A stretch of DNA of 64,000 nt from JANYHF01 sp963732765. Lineage in GTDB: Bacteria; Pseudomonadota; Alphaproteobacteria; Rhizobiales; Hyphomicrobiaceae. The notes beneath the pieces were generated by a model. That model worked only from the letters and a program-made list of their open reading frames with translations. It was not told where the DNA came from and searched no databases. A program made the translations under genes and the position numbers. This document shows, piece after piece, positions 9,580-17,799 of the stretch (positions within the stretch are counted from its first letter, which is position 1; every line of letters begins with the position of its first letter). The stretch is taken from contig CAVTAS010000008.1 in assembly GCA_963732765.1 (NCBI GenBank), positions 868,001 through 932,000 of the forward strand, in the 5' to 3' direction.

Positions 9580-11049
9580 CTATCCCATCACCCAATGCGT
9601 CGCCTCGGCCACTGCGGCTTTGCTCCAGGCCGGATCGGACGCGGCGACCGTCTTGGTAAACGAGTTCACAAACGCAGGCCTGGTCAACCCGGCCGCCCGC
9701 CAATCCAGCCCGAAGAACAGGATCGCCGGCGCCTTCACGGCCTCGGTCGCAACGCACGCGTCGAGATCGCGCAGCACCGTAGCGAAAGCGCGTTCCGAGG
9801 CAAGCGTGCCGTTCTCCACGATCGTCACGGGCAGGTCGGCGCGTGCTCCGGCCGCCAGCAGCTCGCGGCGGATGGTCGGGGCCGCGTCCACGCCCATGTA
9901 GATCGCGAAGGCATGGTGATCGCGGGAGAGCGCCTTCCAGTCGAGGTCCAACTCGCCATCGGCGGTAGCGCCAGTCAAGATCGTGAACTCGCGAATGGAC
10001 TTGCGCAGCGTCAGCGGCAGGCCGATACGGGCCGCGCAGGCGTGGGCGGCGGTGATGCCTGGGATGACCTCCACCTCGAGGCCGGCGGCGCGGACGGCGG
10101 CCATTTCCTCAGCGGCGCGGCCGAACACGAAGGCGTCGCCGCCCTTGAGGCGGGCAACGATTTGGCCCTGCAACCCTTCGCGCACCAGGATGGCGTTGAT
10201 GTCCTCTTGCGCCGGTGACGGTTCACCCGGAGTCTTGCCGACATAGATGCGCTTGGCCTCGCGGCGGGCGTGCTCGACCACCTCGTTGGGCACCAGGCGG
10301 TCGATCACCAGCACGTCGGCGCGCTGCAAGGCCTGTTGGGCGCGCAGCGTGATGAGGTCTCCGGCGCCGGGGCCGCAACCGATCAGGATGACGCGGCCTG
10401 GCTGGCCCAATGAACTGAGTTCATTCGATAGTTCGCTTGCAACAGCAACTTCGATAGCGGCCTGGTCGTGGTTCAGCGCGGCCTCGCGGAAGGGACCGGT
10501 TAGCAGCCGCTCCCAGAAGCGGCGGCGCGCCGGCATATCGGAGATTGCGTGGGCTACGCGCTCGCGCAGGGCGGCTGCGGCGCGGGCTATGCGGCCAAAT
10601 CGGGCGGGAAGCCGGGCTTCCAGATGGGTCTTGATCTCGCGGGCTAGCACCGGGGACGAGCCCTCGGAGCCGATGGCCACCACGATCGGATCGCGGTCGA
10701 CAATGGCTGGTGTGATGAAGGTCGAGGGCTCAGGTTCGTCGACCACATTGATCAGGATGCCGCGCGAGCGGGCGCAGTCGGCGATGGGGGCATTCTGCAC
10801 TTTGTCGCCAGTGGCGGCGTAAGCGATGAAGGCGTTGTCCAAATCACGGCAGGAGAAAGCGCGGGTGTGCAGCGTGAGGCGTCCGGCAGCGGCGTGTTCA
10901 CGCAACTCGGGCGCAGGATCGAGGGCCACGACGGTGATTTTCGCCTGCGTTTTCAACAGCAAGCGCACTTTTTGCACCGCTGGCTCAGCCCCGCCGACGA
11001 CCAGGGCATTGCGCCCCTCAAGATCGACAAATATCGGAAAGTACTTCAT
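9580..11049 (-). CDS. cysG: Siroheme synthase CysG (precorrin-2 dehydrogenase/ferrochelatase + uroporphyrinogen-III methyltransferase)
   Basis: 489 residues from ATG 11049 (MKYFPIFVDLEGRNALVV). The N-terminal third is the CysG_N dehydrogenase/ferrochelatase with the NAD-binding VVGGAEPAVQKV, and NVVDEPEPSTFITPAIV is the conserved active-site region. The C-terminal part is the SUMT methyltransferase: ILIGCGPGAGDLITLRAQQA, ARLKGGDAFVFGRAAEE and VIPGITAAHACAARIGLPLT. It turns uroporphyrinogen III into siroheme, the cofactor of the CysI protein encoded next to it. The start codon overlaps the ferredoxin stop by 4 nt (ATGA), showing translational coupling. A longer open frame to 11250 runs antisense-free into the ferredoxin gene and is not real. 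Confidence 0.95.
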   Translation of the reverse strand: MKYFPIFVDLEGRNALVVGGAEPAVQKVRLLLKTQAKITVVALDPAPELREHAAAGRLTLHTRAFSCRDLDNAFIAYAATGDKVQNAPIADCARSRGILINVVDEPEPSTFITPAIVDRDPIVVAIGSEGSSPVLAREIKTHLEARLPARFGRIARAAAALRERVAHAISDMPARRRFWERLLTGPFREAALNHDQAAIEVAVASELSNELSSLGQPGRVILIGCGPGAGDLITLRAQQALQRADVLVIDRLVPNEVVEHARREAKRIYVGKTPGEPSPAQEDINAILVREGLQGQIVARLKGGDAFVFGRAAEEMAAVRAAGLEVEVIPGITAAHACAARIGLPLTLRKSIREFTILTGATADGELDLDWKALSRDHHAFAIYMGVDAAPTIRRELLAAGARADLPVTIVENGTLASERAFATVLRDLDACVATEAVKAPAILFFGLDWRAAGLTRPAFVNSFTKTVAASDPAWSKAAVAEATHWVMG

Positions 11050-11363
11050 ATTCCGGCTCCGTCGATCAACAATTCCAGGCCGTCCAGCTGCTCTTCGTAG
11101 ATGATCTGGCAGCTCAGCCGCGAGGTAGGCTCCAGGTTCGGCACGCTGTCGAGCCGGTCTTCCTCGTCGTCGTTGGCGGGGTGGATCTTGCCAGCCCACT
11201 CCGGCGACACCACGACATGGCAGGTCGCGCAGGCGCAGGCGCCGCCGCACAGCCCCTCGATCGGCAGGCCGTGCTCGCGCAGAATTTCCATCACGCGCCA
11301 GCCTTCGACCGCATCCAGGATGCGCAGGGAACCGTCGCGGCTCTTGACTTTCAGGACGCCCAT
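11046..11363 (-). CDS. 2Fe-2S ferredoxin (adrenodoxin-type)
   Basis: 105 residues from ATG 11363 (MGVLKVKSRDGSLRIL). The ligand pattern is adrenodoxin-like: C39-x5-C45-x2-C48 in LCGGACACATCHVVV and a fourth ligand C85 in SRLSCQIIYEEQLDG. A further Cys at 43 is the extra cysteine often found in this branch. It heads the leftward cysG-DUF2849-cysI-DUF934 operon and overlaps cysG by 4 nt. An electron-donor role for the sulfite reductase is likely but inferred. A promoter should lie in 11364-11516; I could not identify specific boxes. Confidence 0.92.
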   Translation of the reverse strand: MGVLKVKSRDGSLRILDAVEGWRVMEILREHGLPIEGLCGGACACATCHVVVSPEWAGKIHPANDDEEDRLDSVPNLEPTSRLSCQIIYEEQLDGLELLIDGAGI

Positions 11364-11516
11364 AATGTCTCGCTCTTTGGTTGGGCGGAATATGCCATGA
11401 ACTGGAAAAAAATTCCAGGAACGAGGGTGAGATGCGGTGCAGATAGCGATAAAATGCTGATCGCGTGGCTCTGAGCGCAAAGAGAATGCTGTTTGCGCAG
11501 GTAACTAAGAATGGCG

Positions 11517-12644
11517 TTACGTCGGCGTGCCGCTTGCCAGCAGGCCTTTGACATACTCGGCGATGGCGAGCGAGGCAGTGAGGCCCGGACTCTCGATGCC
11601 GAACAGCATGACGAGGCCGGGAACGCCATGGTCGGCGGGGCCGTGGATGGCGAAGTCGGCGACTGGTTCGCCCTGGCGCGACAGCTTCGGGCGGATGCCG
11701 GTGGAATCCGGGCTGAGGGCGCCGTCAGGCAAACCGGGCCAATACTCGCGGATGGCGGAGTAGAAACTGGCTTCGGCGCTCTCGTCGAACGTGTAGTCCA
11801 CGCCATCGATCCATTCGATATCCGGGCCGAATTTGCAGCGCCCGGCCATGTCCAGGGTGGAGTGCGTCCCCAGCCATGAACCGTGTGGCATGGGGTAGAC
11901 GAGGCGCTCGAACGGGCTCTTGCCGGAGAGGGCGTACCAGCGGCCGCGGGCGTAATAGGTCGAGGGCGGACGATAGCCTGATGGATAGGCAAGTGTCTCT
12001 GCCAACGCGGAGGAGTGCAAGCCTCCCGCAGCAATCAGTCGGCGGCACGTGAAAGTCTCGCCATCGGTCATAGTCATGGACATCAAGCCATTGATATTAC
12101 GCGATAATGACGCGACGCGATTGCGCAACAAAATCTGCGCGCCATGCGCTTCCGCCTCCCCAGCCAGCGCCATCGCATAGGCGGGCGCATCGATAATGCC
12201 GGTCGAGGGCGAGAGCAGTGCGGCGATGCAACTAACCTCCGGTTCCAGCTCCCGCGCCTCGCTGGCGGTGAGCGGCTGCAAATCGTGAACGCCGTTCACT
12301 TTGGCCGTTTCGGCGTAGCTCGCAAGCTTCGGCAAATCCGCTTCGGAGGTCGCCAGCAACAGCTTTCCCAGCCGCCGGTGCGGCACGCCGTTGCGCTCCA
12401 GAAACGGGTACAGCAGTTGCTTTCCATCGACGCAAAGCCGCGCGCGCAAGGATCCCGGCGGATAGTAAATGCCTGCATGGATGACCCCGGAATTGCGCGA
12501 AGACGTCTCCTGCCCGAGGCCGCCGTTTTGCTCGAGCAGGGTTACTTCTTGGCCAGCCGTGGCCAGCGCGCGGGCGATCGCCAGCCCCACTACGCCACCG
12601 CCGATGACCACGGTTTCCAGGTCGGGAAGGCTTGTTTCCGCCAT
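11517..12644 (-). CDS. NAD(P)/FAD-dependent oxidoreductase, L-2-hydroxyglutarate oxidase-like
   Basis: 375 residues from ATG 12644. The N-terminal FAD-binding dinucleotide fold is TVVIGGGVVGLAIARALATA. The DAO-family stretch SSRNSGVIHAGIYYPPGSLR carries the motif that distinguishes L-2-hydroxyglutarate dehydrogenase (LhgO/L2HGDH)-like enzymes, and the C terminus has HGVPGLVMLFGIESPGLTAS. The upstream extension to 13019 is an antisense artefact over the SbcD-like gene, which starts 45 nt away on the other strand. The real substrate could be another 2-hydroxy acid or amino acid. There is no operon partner on this strand within 150 nt. Confidence 0.87.
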   Translation of the reverse strand: MAETSLPDLETVVIGGGVVGLAIARALATAGQEVTLLEQNGGLGQETSSRNSGVIHAGIYYPPGSLRARLCVDGKQLLYPFLERNGVPHRRLGKLLLATSEADLPKLASYAETAKVNGVHDLQPLTASEARELEPEVSCIAALLSPSTGIIDAPAYAMALAGEAEAHGAQILLRNRVASLSRNINGLMSMTMTDGETFTCRRLIAAGGLHSSALAETLAYPSGYRPPSTYYARGRWYALSGKSPFERLVYPMPHGSWLGTHSTLDMAGRCKFGPDIEWIDGVDYTFDESAEASFYSAIREYWPGLPDGALSPDSTGIRPKLSRQGEPVADFAIHGPADHGVPGLVMLFGIESPGLTASLAIAEYVKGLLASGTPT

Positions 12645-12689
12645 TTCTGAAGCCTCATTCACAGCGTCGAATCGCGCTAAACCGATCCC

Positions 12690-13832
12690 ATGACATTCAC
12701 CTTCATTCATACGGCGGACTGGCAGATCGGCAAGGCCTTCGCGGGCTTTCCGGCCGACGTCGCCGCCGCCCTGCGCGAGGCGCGGATTTCGGCCATCGAT
12801 CGCATCGCGGAGGCGGCCGTCCGGGCTGGCGCGCGGCATGTGCTGGTGGCGGGCGACGTGTTCGACGCCGAAACTCTGGCCCCCAAAACCATCCGCCAGG
12901 CTATCGCGCGGATGGCGCGGCACGACCAGATCAACTGGCATCTGCTGCCCGGTAACCACGACGCGCATCGCGCCGGCGGGCTCTGGGAGCGGCTGGTGCG
13001 TGAGGGATTGCCGGCCCACGTGCGGCCAGTGCTGTCATCTCAACCAATTGAAATAGATCAACAAATCTGGCTTCTCCCGGCCCCGCTCACCGGCCGGGCC
13101 ACCGGCAGTGACCCCACTCTGTCTATGGACGCCGCGCCCACCCCGCCTGGCGCCACCCGCATCGGGCTGGCCCATGGTTCGGTGCGCGGCTTTGGCAGCG
13201 AGGGAACGGCGGCGGTGACGATTGCGCTCAATCGGGCCGCGACCGCCGGGCTCGATTACCTCGCGCTTGGCGACTGGCACGGCGCCCAGGAGGTCGCCCC
13301 CAAGACCTGGTACTCGGGCACGCCGGAGCCGGATCGATTCATGGACAACGATCCCGGATTCGTCCTCGCCGTCGCATTGGGAAAAAGTGAGACTCCGCGA
13401 GTAATTACTGAGAAAACAGCGCAGTTTTATTGGAAGAAACTGGTAATTTCAGCGAAAAACGACGAAATTTCCGAGCACTTGCGGCGCACCGGCGCGTCTT
13501 GCGATGTTCCGCCCCACGACACCTTGTTGCAGTTGCAAGTCAGCGGCCGCGTTTCAGCTGAGCAGCGCCAGGCTGTGCTTAACCAACTGCGCGAGATCGA
13601 GGCGAGCTATCGCCACCTCGATGCCGATCTCGCAGGCCTCGCCCTCGCCGCCGATCCCGGCAGCCTCGACCACCTGGCCGGCACGGGGGATCTGCAACAC
13701 GTCGCGCAACGTCTGCTCAGCATGGCCGCCGATCCCGCCGCGCCCAATGCGGCTGTCGCCACCGAGGCGCTGGGCCTGCTGCTCGACTTCGCCGCCGAGA
13801 CGCGGGATCTTCAAATCCGTGGGGCGTCATGA
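12690..13832 (+). CDS. DNA repair exonuclease subunit, SbcD/Mre11/YhaO-like metallophosphoesterase
   Basis: 380 residues. Metallophosphoesterase motifs occur in order: HTADWQIGKAF (residues 7-17), VLVAGDVFDAE (51-61), LLPGNHDAHR (85-94), LAHGSVRGFG and YLALGDWHGAQ. The first motif reads D-W-Q where canonical SbcD/Mre11 has D-x-H, so one metal ligand is a Gln; I believe this substitution is common in this subfamily. It overlaps the next gene by 4 nt, giving a two-gene nuclease/ATPase operon like sbcDC or yhaON. The C-terminal half shows low similarity to anything I recognise and may be the capping or DNA-binding part. The predicted role is processing of DNA ends or hairpins, which is notable in a palindrome-rich genome. 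Confidence 0.88.
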   Translation: MTFTFIHTADWQIGKAFAGFPADVAAALREARISAIDRIAEAAVRAGARHVLVAGDVFDAETLAPKTIRQAIARMARHDQINWHLLPGNHDAHRAGGLWERLVREGLPAHVRPVLSSQPIEIDQQIWLLPAPLTGRATGSDPTLSMDAAPTPPGATRIGLAHGSVRGFGSEGTAAVTIALNRAATAGLDYLALGDWHGAQEVAPKTWYSGTPEPDRFMDNDPGFVLAVALGKSETPRVITEKTAQFYWKKLVISAKNDEISEHLRRTGASCDVPPHDTLLQLQVSGRVSAEQRQAVLNQLREIEASYRHLDADLAGLALAADPGSLDHLAGTGDLQHVAQRLLSMAADPAAPNAAVATEALGLLLDFAAETRDLQIRGAS

Positions 13833-16540
13833 AAATCCTCGGATTGCGCGTGCGCGAGGTCGGCAACTTCCGCCAGCCGGTCGCGCTCGAAGGCCTGACC
13901 GGCGGGCTCGACGTGCTTGCCGGTCCCAACGAGTTCGGCAAATCGACGCTGTTCCGCGCGCTGGAGGCGGCCTTTTCGGCCGAGCACACCAGCAAGAAGG
14001 CCAAGGGCTTGGGCGACTGGATGGTGCCCACCTCGGGCGGCGCCCCGGTCATCGAAGTCGACTTCGAGGTTTCTGGCGCGCGCTATCGGCTGCGCAAGCG
14101 CTTCTTCACCAGCGCACGCGCCTCGTTGCGGCAGCTCAATGGCGATCTCCTGCTCAGAGGGGCGGACGCGGAACATCGGCTGGCGGAGATACTCGGCGAG
14201 GCGGGCGGCCCGGACCGGCTCGGCGTGCTGTGGGTTGGCCAGCGCCAATCGCTGGAGCCGCTTGCACTGGCCGATCCCGCGCGCGACAACCTGAAAACGC
14301 TGATTGCGGACGAAGTGGTCGACGCGGTCGGCGGCGGTGCGATGGACGCCATTCGCCGCAAGGTGGCCGAGCGGTTGGGCACATTGCTGACCGCCCGCCA
14401 GCGCAAGCCGGTGGGAGCGCACAAGGAGGCCAGCGATCTCGCAGCCCGGTTGATGCGCGAGGCCGAGGCGCAGCGCGAGGCGGTGGCGCGCGGGCGCGAC
14501 AGGCTTGAGCGCTTGGCGGTGTTGCGCGAGCAGCACGCGTCATTGGCCGACGCCGGAATGAGGCGTGGGCGGAGCGACCGCATCGTTGCGGCCCGCTCGG
14601 CCCTGGAGACGGCGCGCGCCGCCACGGACAAACGCAAGGCCGCTGAGGAACTGTTCAAGCGTCTCGAGCGCGAGCAGGCGGCCGCAGCCAAAGACCTGGC
14701 GACATTCGATCAGGCTGCTGATGATGCAGCCAAGATGACGGCGCGCCGTAAGGCGTCGGCCGAGGCTGTGGCGGCGCAGGCAGCGACTGCCGCGCTCCTG
14801 ACAGCCAAGCTCGCGACGGCGCGCGGTGCCTATGATGCGGCGGTGGCAGCAGAGCAATCCGCCCACGCCGCCGTCGCAGCGGCACAGCGCGCAGAGGCCG
14901 CCCAACTCGCCGCAGCCGAGGCCGCCGTGCTCGCCGCGAAATTGGCGGACGCTGAAGCCCTGGCGCTGCGCATCGCGGACCTCGCTGTCATCGCATCGGC
15001 CAAACCCGCGTTGGCCCCGTTGCGTAGCAAGGCCGAGTCCGAACTGCGCGCCGTCGAGACACTGGAAGCAAAGCTGACGGCCGCGTCCGTCCGCATCCGG
15101 ATCGATTATGACAAGGGCGGACACGGAAAGATTTTGCGCGACGGCGCGCCAGTGCCTGCAGACGCCGAGTTCGCCATCCCGGCCGAAACCGAACTGGCCA
15201 TCGCCGGGATCGGCCGCATCGCCATCACGCCGGGGACGTTGGAAACAGCGGAAGCGACACTTGCCCAGTTGGCCAAGGCGACGGCGCGGTTGGCGGCGCT
15301 ACTGGCTGAGGCCGGCGTTGCGGATGTAGTCGAGCTTGCGACCCGCGCCGAGTCCCAGACGGCCGCCGTCGCCGAGCACGATCGCCTGGCGGCCCGCCTG
15401 GACGGTCTGTGCCCGGAAGGTCTGCCGGCGTTGCGCGCGCGCGTGTCGCGATTGGTGCAAGCAGCCACCCCTCACCCCGGCCCTCTCCCCAAGGGAGAGG
15501 GGGCGAAGATGGCACGGACGGCGATACAAGCGCCCCCTATCCCGTGGGGAGAGGGCCGGGGTGAGGGGTTGAGCGATAGGCGAACCTATCGGCTTGAGTT
15601 TGACAGGCTCGACAGCGCCACAAATGCCCGCGAGCAAGCCCAGGCCGCGCTGGCAACACTCCAGTCCGAGCAGCAATCCCTCGACCTCTCCGCCGCCGCT
15701 CTGCAGGCCGAGGCCGCGATGCTGGCCGAACGGCAGACCGCGCTCGCCTCAATTGAAACGTCGGCGGAGCATCGCGCGACGCTGCTGTCCGCCTCCGAGA
15801 CCGCCGCAGCCCGCGCCCGCGAAGCCGTGCTCGCCCTGCAGGCGCTGCGCGAGAAAGAGCCTGATCCCCAGCAGCTTCTTGCGTTTGAGGCAGACCTAGC
15901 CGCCGCGATATCAGCCGAGACGCAGGGCATCACCCAACTCAATACCCTCGCCGTCGAGATGGCGGGTCTGGAATCCCTGCTCGACCGCGACGCGCTCGAC
16001 GGCATCGAGGAGCGGCTGGCCGAAACCGAGGAGGCACTGGCGATCGCCGAGCGCACGTTGCTCCGTATCAAGACCGAAATTGCCGCGCTCGATCTCCTGG
16101 AGTCCGAACTGGCCGCAGCCGAACGCACCACCCGCGATGCCTATCTCGCTCCGGTCACGGCGCGCCTCGCTCCCTATCTCGGCCTGGTGCTGCCCGGCGC
16201 CGAATTGCAGCTCGGCGAAGCCTTCGATGCTGCCGGCCTCACCCGGGACGGGCGCAACGAGTCCATTGCGCGCCTCAGCGAGGGCACGCGCGAGCAGATC
16301 GCCGTGCTGGTGCGCCTCGGTCTTGGCCGCCTGCTGGCGGACCGGGCCAAGCCGATGCCGCTCATTCTCGACGACGCGCTGGTCTATTCCGACGACGAGC
16401 GGATCGCCGCCAGCTTCGCGGCGCTGGAAAAAGCCGCTGCGCACCACCAGGTGATCGTGCTCACCTGCCGCGCCAAGGCTTTCGAGCAGTTGGGCGGCGC
16501 GCGCCTTGTGCTCCAGCCTTGGCAAATGACCGACGACTGA
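13829..16540 (+). CDS. SbcC/Rad50/YhaN-like ATPase with an in-frame palindrome insert
   Basis: 903 residues. Walker A is VLAGPNEFGKSTLFRALEAA near residues 28-47. The signature LSEGTREQIAVLVRLGLG and the Walker B PLILDDALVYSDDERIAA are near the C terminus. Between them is a long Ala/Glu-rich coiled coil, as expected for an SMC-like repair ATPase (YhaN type; I see no zinc-hook CxxC). Residues ~547-580 (HPGPLPKGEGAKM ... PWGEGRGEGLSDR) are encoded by a palindromic element (15468-15568) and break the coil, with Pro/Gly-rich sequence unlike the rest. The start overlaps the nuclease gene by 4 nt. It is likely to form a complex with that nuclease and drive ATP-dependent end or hairpin processing. 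Confidence 0.88.
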   Translation: MKILGLRVREVGNFRQPVALEGLTGGLDVLAGPNEFGKSTLFRALEAAFSAEHTSKKAKGLGDWMVPTSGGAPVIEVDFEVSGARYRLRKRFFTSARASLRQLNGDLLLRGADAEHRLAEILGEAGGPDRLGVLWVGQRQSLEPLALADPARDNLKTLIADEVVDAVGGGAMDAIRRKVAERLGTLLTARQRKPVGAHKEASDLAARLMREAEAQREAVARGRDRLERLAVLREQHASLADAGMRRGRSDRIVAARSALETARAATDKRKAAEELFKRLEREQAAAAKDLATFDQAADDAAKMTARRKASAEAVAAQAATAALLTAKLATARGAYDAAVAAEQSAHAAVAAAQRAEAAQLAAAEAAVLAAKLADAEALALRIADLAVIASAKPALAPLRSKAESELRAVETLEAKLTAASVRIRIDYDKGGHGKILRDGAPVPADAEFAIPAETELAIAGIGRIAITPGTLETAEATLAQLAKATARLAALLAEAGVADVVELATRAESQTAAVAEHDRLAARLDGLCPEGLPALRARVSRLVQAATPHPGPLPKGEGAKMARTAIQAPPIPWGEGRGEGLSDRRTYRLEFDRLDSATNAREQAQAALATLQSEQQSLDLSAAALQAEAAMLAERQTALASIETSAEHRATLLSASETAAARAREAVLALQALREKEPDPQQLLAFEADLAAAISAETQGITQLNTLAVEMAGLESLLDRDALDGIEERLAETEEALAIAERTLLRIKTEIAALDLLESELAAAERTTRDAYLAPVTARLAPYLGLVLPGAELQLGEAFDAAGLTRDGRNESIARLSEGTREQIAVLVRLGLGRLLADRAKPMPLILDDALVYSDDERIAASFAALEKAAAHHQVIVLTCRAKAFEQLGGARLVLQPWQMTDD
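15468..15568. repeat. 101-bp palindromic element inserted in frame in the SbcC-like gene
   Basis: Left arm 15468-15490 and right arm 15546-15568 are perfect 23-nt reverse complements built on CCCCTCACCCCGGCCCTCTC. The interior holds a second, weaker pairing (CCCCAAGGGAGAGGGGG / CCCCCTATCCCGTGGGG). The element adds about 34 codons without a stop or frame change. The related GGGGAGGGG/CCCCTCCCC-type element at 39696-39818 lies between genes. Confidence 0.93.
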
Positions 16541-16630
16541 AGATAAACGGGGACAGTTCACCTATTTCTACGAAGGCCGCCCGGGTTGACGCAGCGGTGA
16601 CGAAATAGGTAAACTGTCCCCGTTTATCTT
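16541..16630. repeat. GGGGACAGTTTA palindromic element, copy 1
   Basis: The left arm (16541-16568, AGATAAACGGGGACAGTTCA onward) and right arm (16602-16630) form an inverted repeat of about 28 nt with one mismatch, starting directly after the TGA of the SbcC-like gene. The family recurs at 20140-20221, 21335-21451 and 54802-54921. Such sequences resemble REP/RAYT-type elements. No RAYT (Y1) transposase gene is in the window. Confidence 0.93.
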
Positions 16631-16657
16631 CCCTTGGTGCGATGACCGGCCGAGACG

Positions 16658-16726
16658 TAGGGGCGGCTCGCGGCCGCCCTCCAACGGCTGACTGGCTGCA
16701 CGAGGGCGGTCGCTAACCGCCCCTGC
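16658..16726. repeat. GGGGCGG palindrome
   Basis: TAGGGGCGGCTCGCGGCCGC at 16658 onward pairs with GAGGGCGGTCGCTAACCGCC at 16702 onward. It is an imperfect inverted repeat with compound hairpins in each arm. It resembles the GGGGCGACC palindrome at 51021-51090. Confidence 0.75.
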
Positions 16727-16801
16727 CAACGCCGTCCGTCACCGCCACCGAGAAAAATTCATTGGCGCCGGAATTTCCTTCCTGGCCGCCCGTTCTAGTC
16801 T

Positions 16802-16991
16802 GCAGTGAGGCCCGGACAGTCTCGCGTATCCAAGTCCGGACCGCCGAAGCGACCACAAATTGACCCCGCAAGTGAATGCGTGGTCGCCAAAGCGTCTCAC
16901 AACAAGAAGCGGCACCGAAGCAGCCACGGTGCCGCTTTTTTTGTTGTCGCGGAGTTTTTGCTTGTCGCGGGCGACACGCGTCACCGCGCGC
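16802..16991 (+). repeat. ~185-bp direct repeat with terminator-like hairpin, copy A
   Basis: This copy matches 17407-17588 in the same orientation. Shared blocks in order are GGACAGT..GCGTAT, GACCACA(A/G)AT, GACCCCGCAAGTGA, GTCTCACAACAAGAAGCGGC and GTCGCGGGCGACACGCGT. The middle varies by small indels and copy A has an extra 17-nt or so stretch (GAGTTTTTGCTTGTCGCG). It could encode an sRNA running rightward into the hairpin, or be a REP-type repeat. Confidence 0.8.
16907..16942 (+). terminator. Rho-independent terminator-like hairpin, copy A
   Basis: An 11-bp perfect stem, AAGCGGCACCG (16907-16917) with CGGTGCCGCTT (16927-16937), has a 9-nt loop followed by seven T. The T-run is on the plus strand, so it could end transcription from the SbcC-like operon or from a small RNA. 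Confidence 0.75.
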
Positions 16992-17115
16992 CGGCCGCCC
17001 GCGACGGAGCAGCGGTGGGGACATGAAACTCATCGTCAGCGTGAGCACGCGGATCGCCTCATACCGTCGATTGAAAATCTCAATCTGTGCCATTGGGAGC
17101 AACGTCCGCACGCTT

Positions 17116-17160
17116 CCCGGAATTCGACGCGCCCTTCTTTCCTGCGCGTCGAATTCCGGG
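17116..17160. repeat. 16-bp perfect inverted repeat
   Basis: CCCGGAATTCGACGCG (17116-17131) and CGCGTCGAATTCCGGG (17145-17160) are perfect reverse complements with a 13-nt loop. A degenerate arm (CGCGTCAAATTCCGGGA) follows near 17280, suggesting a larger compound element. Confidence 0.85.
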
Positions 17161-17406
17161 ATCCTCACCGGGCAGAAGGGATTGAGGACTCAATCCAGCG
17201 CCCTGTTTTGACGGGGGCTCCGCCAGTTAAGCTGGACCCGCACCACGTGAGGATCCCGGACATTTGCCACGCCAAGACGCGCGTCAAATTCCGGGAAGCG
17301 GATGGGAACTTTCGCATGGCGGTATCATACAATCGTGCAGGCTGACGATGAGTATCATGTCCTCACACTCCCGATGGAATAGACATCCCGGTCTCACGTT
17401 GTACTA

Positions 17407-17588
17407 GCTGTGAGGGCCGGACAGTTTTGCGTATTCGTCTCGCGTATCGAAGTCTGGTGAGTTACGACGACCACAGATCGACCCCGCAAGTGATTGGTGG
17501 GCGTCTGACGTCTCACAACAAGAAGCGGCACCGAAGCAGCCACGGTGCCGCTTTTTTGTTGTCGCGGGCGACACGCGTAACCGCGCGC
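17407..17588 (+). repeat. ~185-bp direct repeat with terminator-like hairpin, copy B
   Basis: This is the second copy of the unit at 16802-16991, same orientation, about 605 bp apart. Its hairpin is identical in sequence; the segment between the GGACAG block and the hairpin has diverged by several substitutions and short indels. Confidence 0.8.
17523..17558 (+). terminator. Rho-independent terminator-like hairpin, copy B
   Basis: Stem AAGCGGCACCG (17523-17533) and CGGTGCCGCTT (17543-17553) with the same 9-nt loop as copy A, followed by a six-T run. Conservation of the stem and T-run while flanks diverge suggests it matters. Confidence 0.75.
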
Positions 17589-17651
17589 GTCTCCTGCGCG
17601 GAGGCGCAAAAGCAAATGGGCAGCGCGTTTCAGCGCAAGAGCCACGCGGTC

Positions 17652-17717
17652 GGTGAGGGGCAGCCGCTTGCTCAGTCCCTCGCGCCACCGATACGGAGCA
17701 AGCGTCTGCCCCTCACC
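17652..17717. repeat. 22-bp near-perfect inverted repeat (GGTGAGGGGCAG)
   Basis: GGTGAGGGGCAGCCGCTTGC and its partner read as an inverted repeat of 22 nt with one mismatch (17652-17673 with 17696-17717), loop about 22 nt. Confidence 0.85.
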
Positions 17718-17757
17718 TGTCGCTGCTTCCTCAGCGTTATGGCGCTTCGGGCGACAT

Positions 17758-17789
17758 CCTCTCCCCTCGAGAAGAGGCGAGGGGAGAGG
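17758..17789. repeat. Short CTCTCCCCTCG palindrome upstream of the ligA stop
   Basis: CCTCTCCCCTCG pairs with CGAGGGGAGAGG with an 8-nt loop (GAGAAGAGG..). On the minus strand it lies just after the ligA stop, but there is no clear T-run. Confidence 0.7.
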
Positions 17790-17799
17790 AGAAATCCGT

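Larger units (their letters stand above)
16541..17799. other. 1.26 kb intergenic mosaic of palindromes between the SbcC-like gene and ligA
   Basis: No open frame here has coding character. Instead the stretch is packed with at least seven repeat structures: the GGGGACAG element, a GGGGCGG palindrome, two ~185-bp direct repeats each with a terminator-like hairpin, a 16-nt-armed palindrome around GAATTC, and two CTCTCCCC/GGTGAGGGG palindromes. The repeats are listed separately. It would be a good place for small RNAs or repeated recombination, but no promoter could be identified with confidence. Confidence 0.7.
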
